A stretch of 52,418 nucleotides of DNA from Acidobacteriota bacterium (GTDB lineage Bacteria > Acidobacteriota > Terriglobia > Bryobacterales > Bryobacteraceae), in assembly GCA_016213775.1 (NCBI GenBank), contig JACQZR010000255.1, positions 1-52,418 on the forward strand, given 5' to 3'. Below the pieces are notes generated by a model. The model saw nothing but the letters and a program-made list of their open reading frames with translations. It was not told the DNA's origin and did no database searches. The position numbers and the translations under genes are program-made. Shown piece by piece: positions 24,850-33,556 of this stretch (positions are counted from its first letter, which is position 1; the number at the start of each line of letters is the position of its first letter).

Positions 24850-24971
24850 ATTCGTGCTACCGCCTACTGATTCTCTGGGGGGCTTTCCGTAGTGCCATTT
24901 CGTATCACTTCCTCCCGGTGCCGCTTGGTAAAATTGTGGGTCTCCCCGGTGGTGAGCTCCATCCAATTCTC

Positions 24972-26270
24972 ATGAAACCGAAACGCTCCGGCGACAGCAG
25001 TGACCTTTGGATCATTGGCATCGGTTTCGGTTTCACCATCCTGCTGCTGCTCGGTTCCGCCTACGCCGCGGTGGAGGCGATGGAACAGGGCCAGTCCCGA
25101 ATGATCAGCATCACCCAGGAGCAGCAGATCACAGACAAGCTCACCGACGAGATTCAGGGCGAGGAGGCCGGCCTCAGCAGTCTGTTCTACGCACTCGCCC
25201 GCGCCGGCAATGCCCCCGAACGGACTGCTCTGTTGGAACGCCTCACCGCGGTGGAAGCTGATATCGAGCGCACGTTCTCCGTAACCATGGCCCGCTCCGA
25301 CGCCGCCCGCTGGCGTCCCGTCAAGGACGCCGTGCAACTCTTCACCAGGAACCTGCGCCGCGCCATGAAGACGTCCAAGGTGGCCACTGAGCAGGCCACT
25401 GACGATCTTTTCCGTAGCCATGAGATCCTCGCCCGAGAACTCGCTACCCTCGTCACCGCCAACTACCAACACGCGGTCGACGCTCAGACTCGCGAACACG
25501 ACCTCCGCCGCGGAAGCCTTCGCTACGCCTTCTACCTACTCATCGGAGCCGTTGTCATCTCCATCGTCTGCGCCATCTACACCATGCACCGCGCGCACAG
25601 CGTATTCAATCGCGCCCGCTGGCAGGCCCGCGAACTCTCGCGCCTTTCCGGTCACGTGCTGGAAACCCAGGACAGCGTCATCCGCCGCCTCTCGCGCGAA
25701 TTGCACGATGAATTCGGCCAGACCCTGAGCGCAATTGAAGCCAACCTCGCCGCCGTGCCCGCCACCACGCCCGATCAGCAGTCGCGCATTGAGGACTGCA
25801 TGCTGCTCGTCAAGGATGTCATGTCCAATGTGCGCGAGCTTTCGCAACTCCTGCGCCCCAGCATCCTCGACGATTTCGGCCTCAACGCAGGCCTCCAGTG
25901 GCTCGCCGATTCGTTCCATCAGCGCACCGGCATTGAAGTGGAGGCCCACATCGAGCATGGAGGCCGCCTCCCCGGCGAGACCGAAACGCACCTCTTCCGC
26001 ATCGCGCAGGAGGCGCTCACCAACGTGGTCCGCCACTCCGGCGCCAAGCGTGTGACGCTGAGCCTGGGCGCCGCCAACGGCCGTCTGACTCTCACTATCG
26101 CCGATGACGGCAAGGGGCTCGCACCTAAGGAAGGACGCACCGGATTTGGCATGATGGGGATGCGCGAACGCATGCGTGCCGCCGGTGGCGAGCTTCACGT
26201 CCGCTCCACGCCGAAGGGTCTTACCATTACCGCGGAGGTGCCGGTTGAATCCGCTGTCCAGCCAGCGTAG
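24972..26270 (+). CDS. NarL-type sensor histidine kinase (HisKA_3)
   Basis: 432 residues from ATG 24972. Two membrane segments (WIIGIGFGFTILLLLGSAYA near 13-33 and LLIGAVVISIVCAIY near 197-213) enclose a helical periplasmic sensor of about 160 residues rich in four-helix-bundle-like repeats. The dimerisation domain carries the phospho-acceptor His245 in SRELHDEFGQTLSAIEANL. The ATPase domain has the N-box IAQEALTNVVRHSGA, G1 IADDGKGLAP and G2 GFGMMGMRERMRAAGG. It autophosphorylates and passes phosphate to the response regulator encoded next, whose start lies within its last codons. The signal sensed is unknown. An alternative upstream start would add 18 residues. Confidence 0.9.
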   Translation: MKPKRSGDSSDLWIIGIGFGFTILLLLGSAYAAVEAMEQGQSRMISITQEQQITDKLTDEIQGEEAGLSSLFYALARAGNAPERTALLERLTAVEADIERTFSVTMARSDAARWRPVKDAVQLFTRNLRRAMKTSKVATEQATDDLFRSHEILARELATLVTANYQHAVDAQTREHDLRRGSLRYAFYLLIGAVVISIVCAIYTMHRAHSVFNRARWQARELSRLSGHVLETQDSVIRRLSRELHDEFGQTLSAIEANLAAVPATTPDQQSRIEDCMLLVKDVMSNVRELSQLLRPSILDDFGLNAGLQWLADSFHQRTGIEVEAHIEHGGRLPGETETHLFRIAQEALTNVVRHSGAKRVTLSLGAANGRLTLTIADDGKGLAPKEGRTGFGMMGMRERMRAAGGELHVRSTPKGLTITAEVPVESAVQPA

Positions 26271-26895
26271 AGTGAGAGTCCTGCTCGCCGACGATCATGG
26301 CGTCGTCCGCCAGGGCTTTCGACTACTGCTCGCCCGCTATCCCGATATCGAAGTCATCGCGGAAGCATCCAACGGCCGCGAAGCGCTTGACCTCTGCGTC
26401 CAACTCGCCCCCGACGTCGTCATTCTGGATGTGGCCATGCCGGAGATGAACGGCGTCGAAGCCACCCGCCTCATCCGCCAGAATTGCCCCACCACCAACG
26501 TGCTCGTCCTCACCATGCATAAGGACGCCATCTACCTTCGCGAATGCCTCCGCGCCGGTGCGCGCGGCTACCTCCTCAAGGACTCGATCGACAAAGACCT
26601 CATCGACGCAGTCCGTGCCGTGGCCCGCGGCGAAGGCTTCCTTAGCCCAGCGGTCTCCGCCACCGTCCTCGACGATTACCAGAAGCACGTCACCAACCCG
26701 CTCGACCTCATCACCGGCCGCGAGCGCCAGGTCCTGCAGATGCTCGCCCAGGGCAAAACCTCCAAGGACATCGCCTCCGAGCTCAACATCAGCGTCTACA
26801 CCGTCGATGCCCACCGCAGCCGCATCCTCAAGAAACTCGGCCTCCGCTCCATCGGTGATCTGGTCCGCTTCGCCATGCAAAACGGTTTGGCATAA
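26245..26895 (+). CDS. NarL/FixJ-type response regulator
   Basis: 216 residues from TTG 26245. I chose it because GGAGG lies six bases upstream; a GTG at 26272 is the alternative. The receiver domain begins VRVLLADDHGVVRQGF, with phospho-acceptor Asp62 (VVILDVAMPEMNG), Thr (VLTMHKD) and Lys (YLLKDS). The LuxR-type helix-turn-helix is at the C-terminus (LTGRERQVLQMLAQGKTSKDIA-like, with NISVYTVDAHRSRILKKLG). The gene overlaps the kinase gene by 26 bases, so the pair is translationally coupled. It probably regulates its own operon or the divergent sulP gene. An intrinsic terminator overlaps its stop codon. Confidence 0.9.
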   Translation: MNPLSSQRRVRVLLADDHGVVRQGFRLLLARYPDIEVIAEASNGREALDLCVQLAPDVVILDVAMPEMNGVEATRLIRQNCPTTNVLVLTMHKDAIYLRECLRAGARGYLLKDSIDKDLIDAVRAVARGEGFLSPAVSATVLDDYQKHVTNPLDLITGRERQVLQMLAQGKTSKDIASELNISVYTVDAHRSRILKKLGLRSIGDLVRFAMQNGLA

Positions 26896-26910
26896 CCGCT
26901 CCGTTTTTTT
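26883..26910 (+). terminator. Rho-independent terminator overlapping the response-regulator stop
   Basis: CGGTT (26883-26887) pairs with AACCG (26894-26898), followed after CTCCG by seven T residues (26904-26910). The stem includes the TAA stop of the response regulator. Confidence 0.65.
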
Positions 26911-26996
26911 CGTCCCCATTTACCTCCCGTTTGCGCGTTCTGCAGTGAGGCCCAACTTTCAACATCTCGCAAATTGGGTAGGGCCTGGAGGATGCA

Positions 26997-27170
26997 ATGA
27001 ACACTCTTCTAATCGAGGTCGCGATGGGGACGCTGGCAGCCGGAGCAGCCGGCTGGGTTGGCTACGTTCTGTGGCGTGCAGGTCATCACGAGCCTAAAGT
27101 CGCGTCCGGGCGCCGGCACGCCCGTTCCGCCCGAATCCGCCGCCGTGGCGATTACTGTAACTGCTCGTGA
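26997..27170 (+). CDS. Small membrane protein with C-terminal Cys-x-Cys
   Basis: 57 residues from ATG 26997 with GGAGG five bases upstream. A single hydrophobic segment (LLIEVAMGTLAAGAAGWVGY) is followed by a very basic stretch (SGRRHARSARIRRRG) and the end DYCNCS. It lies 86 bases beyond the response-regulator terminator and four bases before the convergent stop of the repeat-protein gene. Small single-span proteins with terminal Cys residues occur near iron-transport genes, but no such neighbour is here. Function is unknown. Confidence 0.5.
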   Translation: MNTLLIEVAMGTLAAGAAGWVGYVLWRAGHHEPKVASGRRHARSARIRRRGDYCNCS

Positions 27171-27173
27171 CTG

Positions 27174-30100
27174 CTAAAACGGCACAAACCAGTAACCGTT
27201 CAAACCGTATCCGGTCGATCCCGACACCGCCGACAGCATCTCCACGTAGAACGCCCTCTGCCCGCCAAACGCCGTCTTGAACGTGATGGGCAGATCGAGC
27301 AGCGTCGCCACTCCGGTATGCGAAACCGCAGCGTTGGCTACGTTCAGCGAACATTGCGTATTCTGCAGCGTGCCGCTCGCCCCAATCGCAATCCCGTTGC
27401 TGAAGGCCGTGCCGGCGTCGTTCAACAGCGCCAGCGAATTGTTCACCGCGTCGTAGTACACCAGGCACGCCCCCCCGCTCACAAACGCGCGGTTCACTTG
27501 AATCTGCGCCCGCACCGTATCCGCCGACCCGTTCGGATTCGCGATCGTCACGCGGAACGTTTGCGTCAGTGCACTGCCTCCTTCCGGACTCACCGCCACC
27601 TGCGCATTCGGCGCCAACACCCGTTGCACCTGCCATTGTCCCTGCGTCTGATAGCCGCTCGACAAGCCCGCCGTATCCAGCGCCTCCACCGCGACGTCCT
27701 TCGGCGCTGCGCTTTCAAATCCGGCAGTGAACCGCACGGACAGGTCCACTGTCAGCGTCGTCCCCGACACAGTCGATCGCGTCGAAGCCGCATCCACAAT
27801 GCACTGCGAATTCTGCAACCGGTTTGCGCTCCTGATCGCGATGCCGGCGGAGAACGTGGTCCCTGCGTCATTCAACAGCGCAATCTGGCTGTTCAGCCGG
27901 TTGAAGTACACCAGGCACGCGCCGGCGTTGTTCGATCCGCTGCCGATGCGCATCTGCACCCGCTGAATGTCCGTTGCCCCATTCGCATCGCTCAGCCGGA
28001 ACGTGAACGTATTCGCCTGGCCCACGCCAAACAACGCATCGGGCGGCGTCACCACCGGCGGCAGATTCCCCACCTGCCCGCCCACAGTGTATGTGCCGAG
28101 TTGTGAGTAGCCCACCGACAATCCGCCGCTATCCAACACCTCCGCCAGGATCTGTTTGATCCCCGTGAACGAGGACGCAAACGTGATATCCAGATTCACC
28201 GTAAGCTGCGAGCCCGAGAAACTGGCCGACGACGTCCCCCCATTCACCGTGCAGAAGCTGTTGGTCAGCGTTCCGGCCGTGCCCAATCGTGCCGGCCCCA
28301 GCCATGCCAACCCGTCGTCGCGCATCAACAGCAACGTGCCGCCCGCGCGGTCGTAATAAACCAGGCAACCCGTCGCACCCAGCGCGTCGGTGATGACCAC
28401 CTGAGTGCGAAGAATGTCCGTGGCCCCATTCGGATCGGAGAAGCGGAACGCGAATACCTGCTGCACACCGCCGCCGCTCGCAGGAGTCACCGAAATCAGT
28501 GACGGCGGTTCGTTACCGCCCTGCAGCGCCGTGAACGATCCGAACGATCTCTCTCCCGGCGTCAATCCCAAAGTATCCACGACATTCGCGCGCAGGTCCT
28601 TCACGCCGGCGAAAATCGCCTTGAAACTCACCGGAAAATCCACCGTCAGCGTCGTCCCCGATCCGCTCACCACCACCGCAGCCGCATTCAACGAACAGGT
28701 GCTCGTTTGAATCAACTGCCCGTTGGGCCCAATCGGAGAACTGACAAACGCCGGCAATTCCGGCCCCAGGGTGATCAGAACAGAATTGCTCGATCGCGTG
28801 TATTCCATCAGGCACGTGGCTCCTCCGCTGGTGATGTTCAGAATCACTCGCTGGATATCGGTTGCGCCATTCGGATCTGCCGCCGTAACGCGAAACGTCT
28901 GCAAAACGCCCGATCCGCTGTTCGGCGCAATGGACACCACCGATGGCGGCAGATTGCCGACCGACGGCACAGTCCAGATGCCCGCCAACTGATAGCCGCT
29001 CGTGAGAAAGCTGAAATCCAGCGCCTCCGCCGTTATCGTCAACTGGCCCGCCAGCGAGATCTTGAACGCCACAGCCACGTTCACCATCAGGTCCAGACCG
29101 TTGATGTCCATCGACGCCTTGCTCGTATCCACCACGCATTGCGAATTCTCCAGCGTTCCCGGCGTTCCCGCGCGGATGCCGTTGGAAAACTGCTGCCCCG
29201 CATCATTCAGAAGAGCCATGTTCCCGCTCACGCGGTCGACGTAGATCAGGCACGCGCCGGCATTGCTCCCGCTCGCGCTGAACTTCAACTGAGTCCGCTG
29301 AATATCGGTCGCGCCATTCGGATCGCGGAACCGGAATTGAAACGTCTGCGACGATCCTGTCCCGATGTTCGGCGTGGCAAGTAGCGCCTGCGGCGCCTGG
29401 TTTAAACCGATCAGCACGTTGAACGATCCCATATCGCGGAACCCGGTCCCGTTGCCCGCCGCGTCCACCGCAGCCAGTGAAAGCGCCTGCGTTCCCGATG
29501 CCGCGGGTTTGAACGTCACCGGAACTACCAGGATCAGGTCGCCCGCCACCGTTATCGTGATTGCCCCGTTGTCCACCGCGCATTGCGAGTTCTCCAGCAA
29601 TCCCGTGCCGCCGAGGGTCACCGGGCCGATCTGCCCCACTCCATCGTCGGCAACAAGAAGCGCCTGATTTGTTCTGGGTCGAATCTCGATGAGACACCCG
29701 CCTTGTCCGCTGGTGTTCGGTCCGATTGAAAACCGAATCCGGTCAATGTCCGACGCTCCGTCCGGATCGGTAAACCGCGCCGTGAACGCCTGCGAAACCC
29801 CGCCCCCGCTGTTCGGCGTCAGGCTCACCACCGTGGGCGCCAGCGTTCCCCCGCCCGGTACCGTCCACGCACCCAGATACTGATACCCGCTCGATGCCAT
29901 GCTGCGATCCAACACTTCCGCGAACGTCTGCTTCTGTCCTGCGAATGCCGGTGAAAAAGTCAACTTCAAATTCAGAATGAACAGACTCCCGGACTCGGTG
30001 GGCGTCGCCGACGACGCACCCGTATCCAGCGAGCAATACGCATTGTCCAGCGTTCCCGGCTGGCCCAGCTTCTTCGGTCCAATCCATCCGCCGGCGGGAT

Positions 30101-30602
30101 TGATCAGGAGTGCGTCGCCGCTGTCGAGCGTGTAGTAGACCAGGCATCCTGTCGACGCCTGCACATCATGTACCTGGGCCTGTACGCGCAGGATATCGCT
30201 CGCCCCATCATGATCCCGAAACGTGAACTGAAACGTCTGTGCCAGCCCCGTTCCGTTCGCGGGCGTCACGCTGCGAACTTCCGGCAAAGCGTTCTGCGCG
30301 AGGCCCGCCTGCGTGATGGTCAGCGTTGCCGTTCCCACAACCACTACCGCGGCACGCGTCAACGAATCATTCGAAGCCGAGAGAAACTGAAACCCGCCGC
30401 TGCCTGTGCCCGTACTGGCGTTGAGCGTCACCCACGCGGCGTCCGTCGCAGCGGTCCACGTGCAACCCGGCTGCGTATTCACCACCACGAACTCAGACCC
30501 GCCGGCAGCCGGAGTGGTCACCGCCGCTGGTCCCAACTGATAGGTGCATTGCGCCAGTGCAGTCCACGCAAAAACAAGAAAGAAAAGAATGCGGAGAATC
30601 AC
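27174..30602 (-). CDS. Exported protein with BACON-like domain and seven Cys-paired beta-repeats
   Basis: 1142 residues from GTG 30602, the only plausible start. It gives a Sec signal (MILRILFFLVFAWTALAQ) and lies six bases after a TATACT box. Residues about 19-100 look like a BACON or Ig-like domain (CTYQLGPAAVTTPAAGG, GCTWTAATDAAWVTL, LTITQAG). Seven tandem repeats of about 145 residues follow. Each begins P..G.G..Q.F...F.DPNGA.DI.R, then G-C-L-[VI]-x-[YF], a turn with ALL..D.G, N-[SAT]-x-C and a final A.D..G..SGY. Every repeat has exactly these two Cys, so a disulfide per repeat is likely. Probably a surface adhesin or glycan-binding protein. It is convergent with the small membrane ORF. 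Confidence 0.75.
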   Translation of the reverse strand: MILRILFFLVFAWTALAQCTYQLGPAAVTTPAAGGSEFVVVNTQPGCTWTAATDAAWVTLNASTGTGSGGFQFLSASNDSLTRAAVVVVGTATLTITQAGLAQNALPEVRSVTPANGTGLAQTFQFTFRDHDGASDILRVQAQVHDVQASTGCLVYYTLDSGDALLINPAGGWIGPKKLGQPGTLDNAYCSLDTGASSATPTESGSLFILNLKLTFSPAFAGQKQTFAEVLDRSMASSGYQYLGAWTVPGGGTLAPTVVSLTPNSGGGVSQAFTARFTDPDGASDIDRIRFSIGPNTSGQGGCLIEIRPRTNQALLVADDGVGQIGPVTLGGTGLLENSQCAVDNGAITITVAGDLILVVPVTFKPAASGTQALSLAAVDAAGNGTGFRDMGSFNVLIGLNQAPQALLATPNIGTGSSQTFQFRFRDPNGATDIQRTQLKFSASGSNAGACLIYVDRVSGNMALLNDAGQQFSNGIRAGTPGTLENSQCVVDTSKASMDINGLDLMVNVAVAFKISLAGQLTITAEALDFSFLTSGYQLAGIWTVPSVGNLPPSVVSIAPNSGSGVLQTFRVTAADPNGATDIQRVILNITSGGATCLMEYTRSSNSVLITLGPELPAFVSSPIGPNGQLIQTSTCSLNAAAVVVSGSGTTLTVDFPVSFKAIFAGVKDLRANVVDTLGLTPGERSFGSFTALQGGNEPPSLISVTPASGGGVQQVFAFRFSDPNGATDILRTQVVITDALGATGCLVYYDRAGGTLLLMRDDGLAWLGPARLGTAGTLTNSFCTVNGGTSSASFSGSQLTVNLDITFASSFTGIKQILAEVLDSGGLSVGYSQLGTYTVGGQVGNLPPVVTPPDALFGVGQANTFTFRLSDANGATDIQRVQMRIGSGSNNAGACLVYFNRLNSQIALLNDAGTTFSAGIAIRSANRLQNSQCIVDAASTRSTVSGTTLTVDLSVRFTAGFESAAPKDVAVEALDTAGLSSGYQTQGQWQVQRVLAPNAQVAVSPEGGSALTQTFRVTIANPNGSADTVRAQIQVNRAFVSGGACLVYYDAVNNSLALLNDAGTAFSNGIAIGASGTLQNTQCSLNVANAAVSHTGVATLLDLPITFKTAFGGQRAFYVEMLSAVSGSTGYGLNGYWFVPF

Positions 30603-30608
30603 AAGACG

Positions 30609-30614
30609 AGTATA
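30609..30614 (-). promoter_or_regulatory. -10 box for leaderless transcript of the repeat protein
   Basis: On the minus strand TATACT ends six bases before the GTG at 30602. The surrounding AGTATACT (30609-30616) is palindromic, so it could also serve the rightward gene at 30677. No Shine-Dalgarno sequence precedes the GTG. Confidence 0.5.
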
Positions 30615-30676
30615 CTGATTCGGCTATCGCGTGGGTTAAGATCAAAGCTTACCTTGTTGGGGCAAGAAAGCATTTC

Positions 30677-31141
30677 ATGGAGAAAAAGAAATCTATGTTG
30701 TGGGTTGCATTCGCTCTGGGAGCGGCGCTGGCGTGGGGCATGTACGGGCCCGCTTTGCACAAAGGACAGGTGGCGCTGGGAAATCCTCTAAAAGCCCTGC
30801 TGTGCGTCGGCGTGGCTTATTTTCTCGTCGCGGTCCTGGTGCCTGGTGGCATGCTCGGTGCGCAAGGCAACCTGGGCAACTTCTCCACCACAGGAACCAC
30901 TCTGGCAACTCTTGGCGGCGCGCTCGGCGCGCTTGGCGCGATCTTCATCATCATGGCGTTCCGCAACGGCGGCACTCCCGCTTTCGTCATGCCAATCGTC
31001 TTTGGACTCGCCCCGCTCATCAATGTTCTCGTCTCGATGATTACCCATCCGCCCAAGGAAGCACCCAATCCGCTGCTGTGGGTCGGCTACGCGCTCGCTT
31101 CGCTCGGCGCCGGCCTTGTGCTCTACTTCAAGCCGGCTTAG
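30677..31141 (+). CDS. Small five-span membrane protein, half-size EamA/DMT-like
   Basis: 154 residues from ATG 30677. Five hydrophobic segments are visible: LWVAFALGAALAWGMYGPAL, LLCVGVAYFLVAVLVPGGML, LATLGGALGALGAIFIIMAF, FVMPIVFGLAPLINVLVSMI and LWVGYALASLGAGLVLYF. The Gly-rich helices and length suit a single EamA-like half or a small multidrug-resistance-type transporter that works as a dimer, but I cannot assign a substrate. It lies three bases before the Nudix gene, so the two are in an operon. The start is supported by GAAAG-like purines and by the lack of coding character upstream. Confidence 0.65.
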   Translation: MEKKKSMLWVAFALGAALAWGMYGPALHKGQVALGNPLKALLCVGVAYFLVAVLVPGGMLGAQGNLGNFSTTGTTLATLGGALGALGAIFIIMAFRNGGTPAFVMPIVFGLAPLINVLVSMITHPPKEAPNPLLWVGYALASLGAGLVLYFKPA

Positions 31142-31143
31142 CG

Positions 31144-31653
31144 ATGTACGCTCCGCATCTCGAACTCGTCGCCATCGTCGATGAGGCCAACCGTGTCGTC
31201 GGCTCGGCCACCCGCGCCGAGATGCGCCGCAACAACCTCCCGCACCGGGCCACGTATATCTTCGTTTTTGATCGCCAGGGCCGCATCTACGCGCAACATC
31301 GCACCATCATCAAGGACGTCTACCCCGGCTACTGGGACCTCGCCGCCGGCGGCGTCGTCCTCGCTGGCGAATCCTACGGCGAATCCGCCGTCCGCGAGCT
31401 CGATGAAGAACTCGGCATCCGCGGAGTCACACTGGAGCCCTGGGGTGAATTCTACTTCCACGGCGAGGGCTGCCGCGTCTTCGGCTCCGCCTTCTCCTGC
31501 ACCTACGAAGGCCCACTCACACTCCAGCCGGAAGAGGTCCAGGCGGTGGAACTGCTCACTCTCGATCAAGTCCTCGCCCCCACCCCGGACCGTGATTTTA
31601 CGCCCGATTCCCTATTTGCGTTACGACGCCGTATCGAAACTCCCCGCGCCTAA
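31144..31653 (+). CDS. Nudix hydrolase (YfcD-like)
   Basis: 169 residues from ATG 31144. The N-terminus (LELVAIVDEANRVVGSATRAEMR) and ATYIFVFDRQGRIYAQHRT match the YfcD/IDI-like branch of Nudix proteins. The Nudix box is intact: G-x5-E-x7-REUxEE-x2-GU appears as GGVVLAGESYGESAVREL followed by DEELGI. The glutamates bind the metal for cleavage of a nucleoside-diphosphate-linked bond; the natural substrate is unknown. It is cytoplasmic and follows the small membrane protein gene by three bases. Immediately downstream lies a broken Uma2 fragment, marking the edge of the accessory island. Confidence 0.9.
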   Translation: MYAPHLELVAIVDEANRVVGSATRAEMRRNNLPHRATYIFVFDRQGRIYAQHRTIIKDVYPGYWDLAAGGVVLAGESYGESAVRELDEELGIRGVTLEPWGEFYFHGEGCRVFGSAFSCTYEGPLTLQPEEVQAVELLTLDQVLAPTPDRDFTPDSLFALRRRIETPRA

Positions 31654-31689
31654 GTTTGACGAGGCATACTGATGCATATGCGAACTACA

Positions 31690-31880
31690 GGTGCGGTCGT
31701 CCTGCAAGACCTTGTATCCTGTGCTGGTGCCGTAGACTTGTCCACGACTACCGCGTCCGAGGAACAGATTCAAAGAGAGGTGGATTTGCGTCGTGGAGAA
31801 ATTCGGCGAGAGTGAACTGAGTGGTGACGGCACTCACTTTGTAGCTCCTGTTCCCATTGTATTCACAAGGCTACAATTGA
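31690..31880 (-). pseudogene. Truncated Uma2 (DUF820) copy
   Basis: The sequence is clearly homologous to the intact Uma2 gene at 32579-33130 in its start region and centre: the same leader (TTGTAGCTCCTG) and the same frame around RSLNLFLGRGSRG and TGYKVLRDDRT. It lacks about 80 bases just after the start and the whole C-terminal half, including the PD-(D/E)XK motif region. It cannot encode an active protein. It is the third Uma2-derived sequence within 6 kb. Confidence 0.75.
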
Positions 31881-31896
31881 CTCGCCTCCATTTCGT

Positions 31897-32277
31897 TCAA
31901 TTCACCGGCACGGCCGGCTCCCCATACGCCGCCACCATTTCATCGGCCGTGAGCAGTTGTATCCGCGCGACGCGCGCCTGCGCCACCAACATCCGGTCGA
32001 ATGGGTCGCGATGCAGCCAAGGCAGGTTGGCCACTTCGCGCGCATGCTTTCCGGTGAGTGGCAACTGCTCGAATTCCTGGCTCGCCAGCACCTGTTCGAA
32101 ATCCTCAGGGAGCCGGAGCTTTCCGAGGCTCAGCTTTAGCCATATCTCCCAGAGGCTGACAGCGCTGACGAACACCGTGTTTTCCGGATCCGAGATCAGA
32201 CGTCGCGCCGGGTCGGGTAATCTCGGGCTCCCTTCCAACCACCAGAGCAGAACATGAGTGTCCAGCAGGAATTTCAT
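31897..32277 (-). CDS. VapC-type PIN-domain toxin
   Basis: 126 residues from ATG 32277. PIN-domain acidic residues are in place: MKFLLDTHVLLWWL (Asp6), SAVSLWEIWLK (Glu), HRDPFDRMLVAQA (Asp) and LLTADEM (Asp). VapC proteins are Mg-dependent ribonucleases that cleave tRNA or rRNA and are held in check by the partner antitoxin. The gene lies ten bases after the antitoxin gene, giving the usual antitoxin-toxin order. The sequence around it is an accessory island with Uma2 and Hig genes. Confidence 0.9.
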   Translation of the reverse strand: MKFLLDTHVLLWWLEGSPRLPDPARRLISDPENTVFVSAVSLWEIWLKLSLGKLRLPEDFEQVLASQEFEQLPLTGKHAREVANLPWLHRDPFDRMLVAQARVARIQLLTADEMVAAYGEPAVPVN

Positions 32278-32287
32278 TCCGCCCGTC

Positions 32288-32533
32288 TCATTTCTTCGGC
32301 CCATCCATTCCAAAGGCTTCAGCGATATCTCCAGGTAGAGAGTCAAAGTCGTCAGCGATCCAAATCTTGCCCGCAAGCGCCCCGGGCTGACGCGGCTTTG
32401 ACGGACCACGGTAAGGAACAATACGCGCAACGGGCTTGCCGGCTTTGGCGAGAATGACGTCGTCGCCCTTGAGGACAGCTTCCACCAGCGCGGACAACTG
32501 AGCCTTTGCTGCGGAGATGTTGCGGACGGTCAC
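32288..32533 (-). CDS. Phd/YefM-type antitoxin of the VapC pair
   Basis: 81 residues from GTG 32533. The N-terminal DNA-binding and dimerisation half is typical of Phd/YefM (TVRNISAAKAQLSALVEAV, GDDVILAKAGKPVARIVPY). The C-terminal part (GKIWIADDFDSLPGDIAEAF) would wrap the toxin. It probably represses its own promoter together with the toxin. Cytoplasmic. Confidence 0.9.
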   Translation of the reverse strand: MTVRNISAAKAQLSALVEAVLKGDDVILAKAGKPVARIVPYRGPSKPRQPGALAGKIWIADDFDSLPGDIAEAFGMDGPKK

Positions 32534-32578
32534 AAACTCAGGATAGCAAAGACCAGACCAGATCTGGTCGGCTGTTCG

Positions 32579-33130
32579 TCAGGCGGCGAAGATTTCCGTG
32601 ACAGGCAATTCCCAGCCGGGGAGGAGCCCGGGAAGGGTCAGGACATCGCCCCCGCGCAGAGTACGAGAAGTTCCTTCGGACAGGAACAGTTTTACGGTCT
32701 GCTTCTTGGGGTAAACCACAACCACGGCATGCGCCCCACCACTCAGGTAGGCCTCGATCTTGTCCTCAACGTCCTGTGCCGACTCCGATGGGGAGATCAC
32801 CTCAACGGCCAAGTCCGGTGCGCCGTCAACGTAATCACTACGCAGGCTGGCTTTCACTCGATCCATGAGCAAGAACGAAACACCAGGCTGCAGCCAGGTC
32901 CGGTCGTCACGCAGGACCTTGTATCCTGTGCTGGCTCCGTAGACACGTCCGCGACTACCGCGTCCGAGGAACAGATTCAAAGAGCGGTGAATTTGCGCGG
33001 CGATATTGTCGTGGAGGAATGTGGGTGGTGGCATTTCGATCAACTCCCCGTGGAGAATCTCTCGATGCATCCCATCCTCGGGCATGCGCTCCAGATCGGC
33101 GAGAGTAAACTGATTGGTGGCGGCGCTCAC
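32579..33130 (-). CDS. Uma2 family (DUF820) protein, PD-(D/E)XK nuclease fold, copy 1
   Basis: 183 residues from GTG 33130, at the same place as in the second copy at 37228, with GGAGC/AGGAGC purine stretches upstream. Family features: FTLADLERMPEDGMHREILH, then GELIEMPPP, GYKVLRDDRTWLQPGVSF, and the nuclease core PDLAVEVISPSESAQDVEDK followed by IEAYLSGGAHAVVVVYP. Asp, Glu and Lys of the core are kept. Uma2 proteins are abundant in cyanobacteria and acidobacteria; their biological role is not settled. The last 275 bases are almost identical to the copy at 36677, but the middle differs, suggesting recombination. Confidence 0.85.
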   Translation of the reverse strand: MSAATNQFTLADLERMPEDGMHREILHGELIEMPPPTFLHDNIAAQIHRSLNLFLGRGSRGRVYGASTGYKVLRDDRTWLQPGVSFLLMDRVKASLRSDYVDGAPDLAVEVISPSESAQDVEDKIEAYLSGGAHAVVVVYPKKQTVKLFLSEGTSRTLRGGDVLTLPGLLPGWELPVTEIFAA

Positions 33131-33163
33131 GTTGTAGCTCCTGCTCCCATTGTAATCACGAGG

Positions 33164-33556
33164 CTACAGGAAGCTATATGCACTCACCTGAAACATGCCC
33201 GCCAGTTTGTGAGCCGCATTCTTGCTGATTGGACGGTGTCCGGACAATACCTGGCTCACGTAGGACTTGCTGCCGAAAACCGGTACCAGGTCCATTTGTC
33301 TCAGCCCGCGTTCTTTCATCAGGTACCGCAACACCCCTGCCGGAGAGCGCTCCGGATCCGGCTCAATCTCTTCTTCGTATTGGGCGATGAGCGCCGTTAG
33401 CGTTTCGATGAATCGTTCCATTGCGGCTGACTGCTTCTTCTCATTCGCCGCGAGTTTCTCCAACAGTGCGGTCATATGCGCAAGCTCGCGGCGATTGCGT
33501 GGCTTGGCAGGCTTATACTCCACCAGCAGTTCCACATACCCGGCGTTGGCAATCAT
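33164..33556 (-). CDS. higA: HigA-type antitoxin (XRE helix-turn-helix)
   Basis: 130 residues from ATG 33556. This start overlaps the HigB stop as ATGA and has GGAGG nine bases upstream; an ATG three codons earlier is too close to that site. The C-terminal half is an XRE-type helix-turn-helix (RYLMKERGLRQMDLVPVFG, SKSYVSQVLSGHRPISKNAA, HKLAGMFQVS). The N-terminal half is helical and charged. It neutralises HigB and represses the operon, with a palindromic operator just upstream of higB. Confidence 0.9.
   Translation of the reverse strand: MIANAGYVELLVEYKPAKPRNRRELAHMTALLEKLAANEKKQSAAMERFIETLTALIAQYEEEIEPDPERSPAGVLRYLMKERGLRQMDLVPVFGSKSYVSQVLSGHRPISKNAAHKLAGMFQVSAYSFL

Noticed and set aside
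23938-24870. Plus-strand open frame of 310 codons
   Set aside because: Antisense to the SulP gene; rich in Arg, Gln and His, as expected for the reverse of membrane-protein codons.
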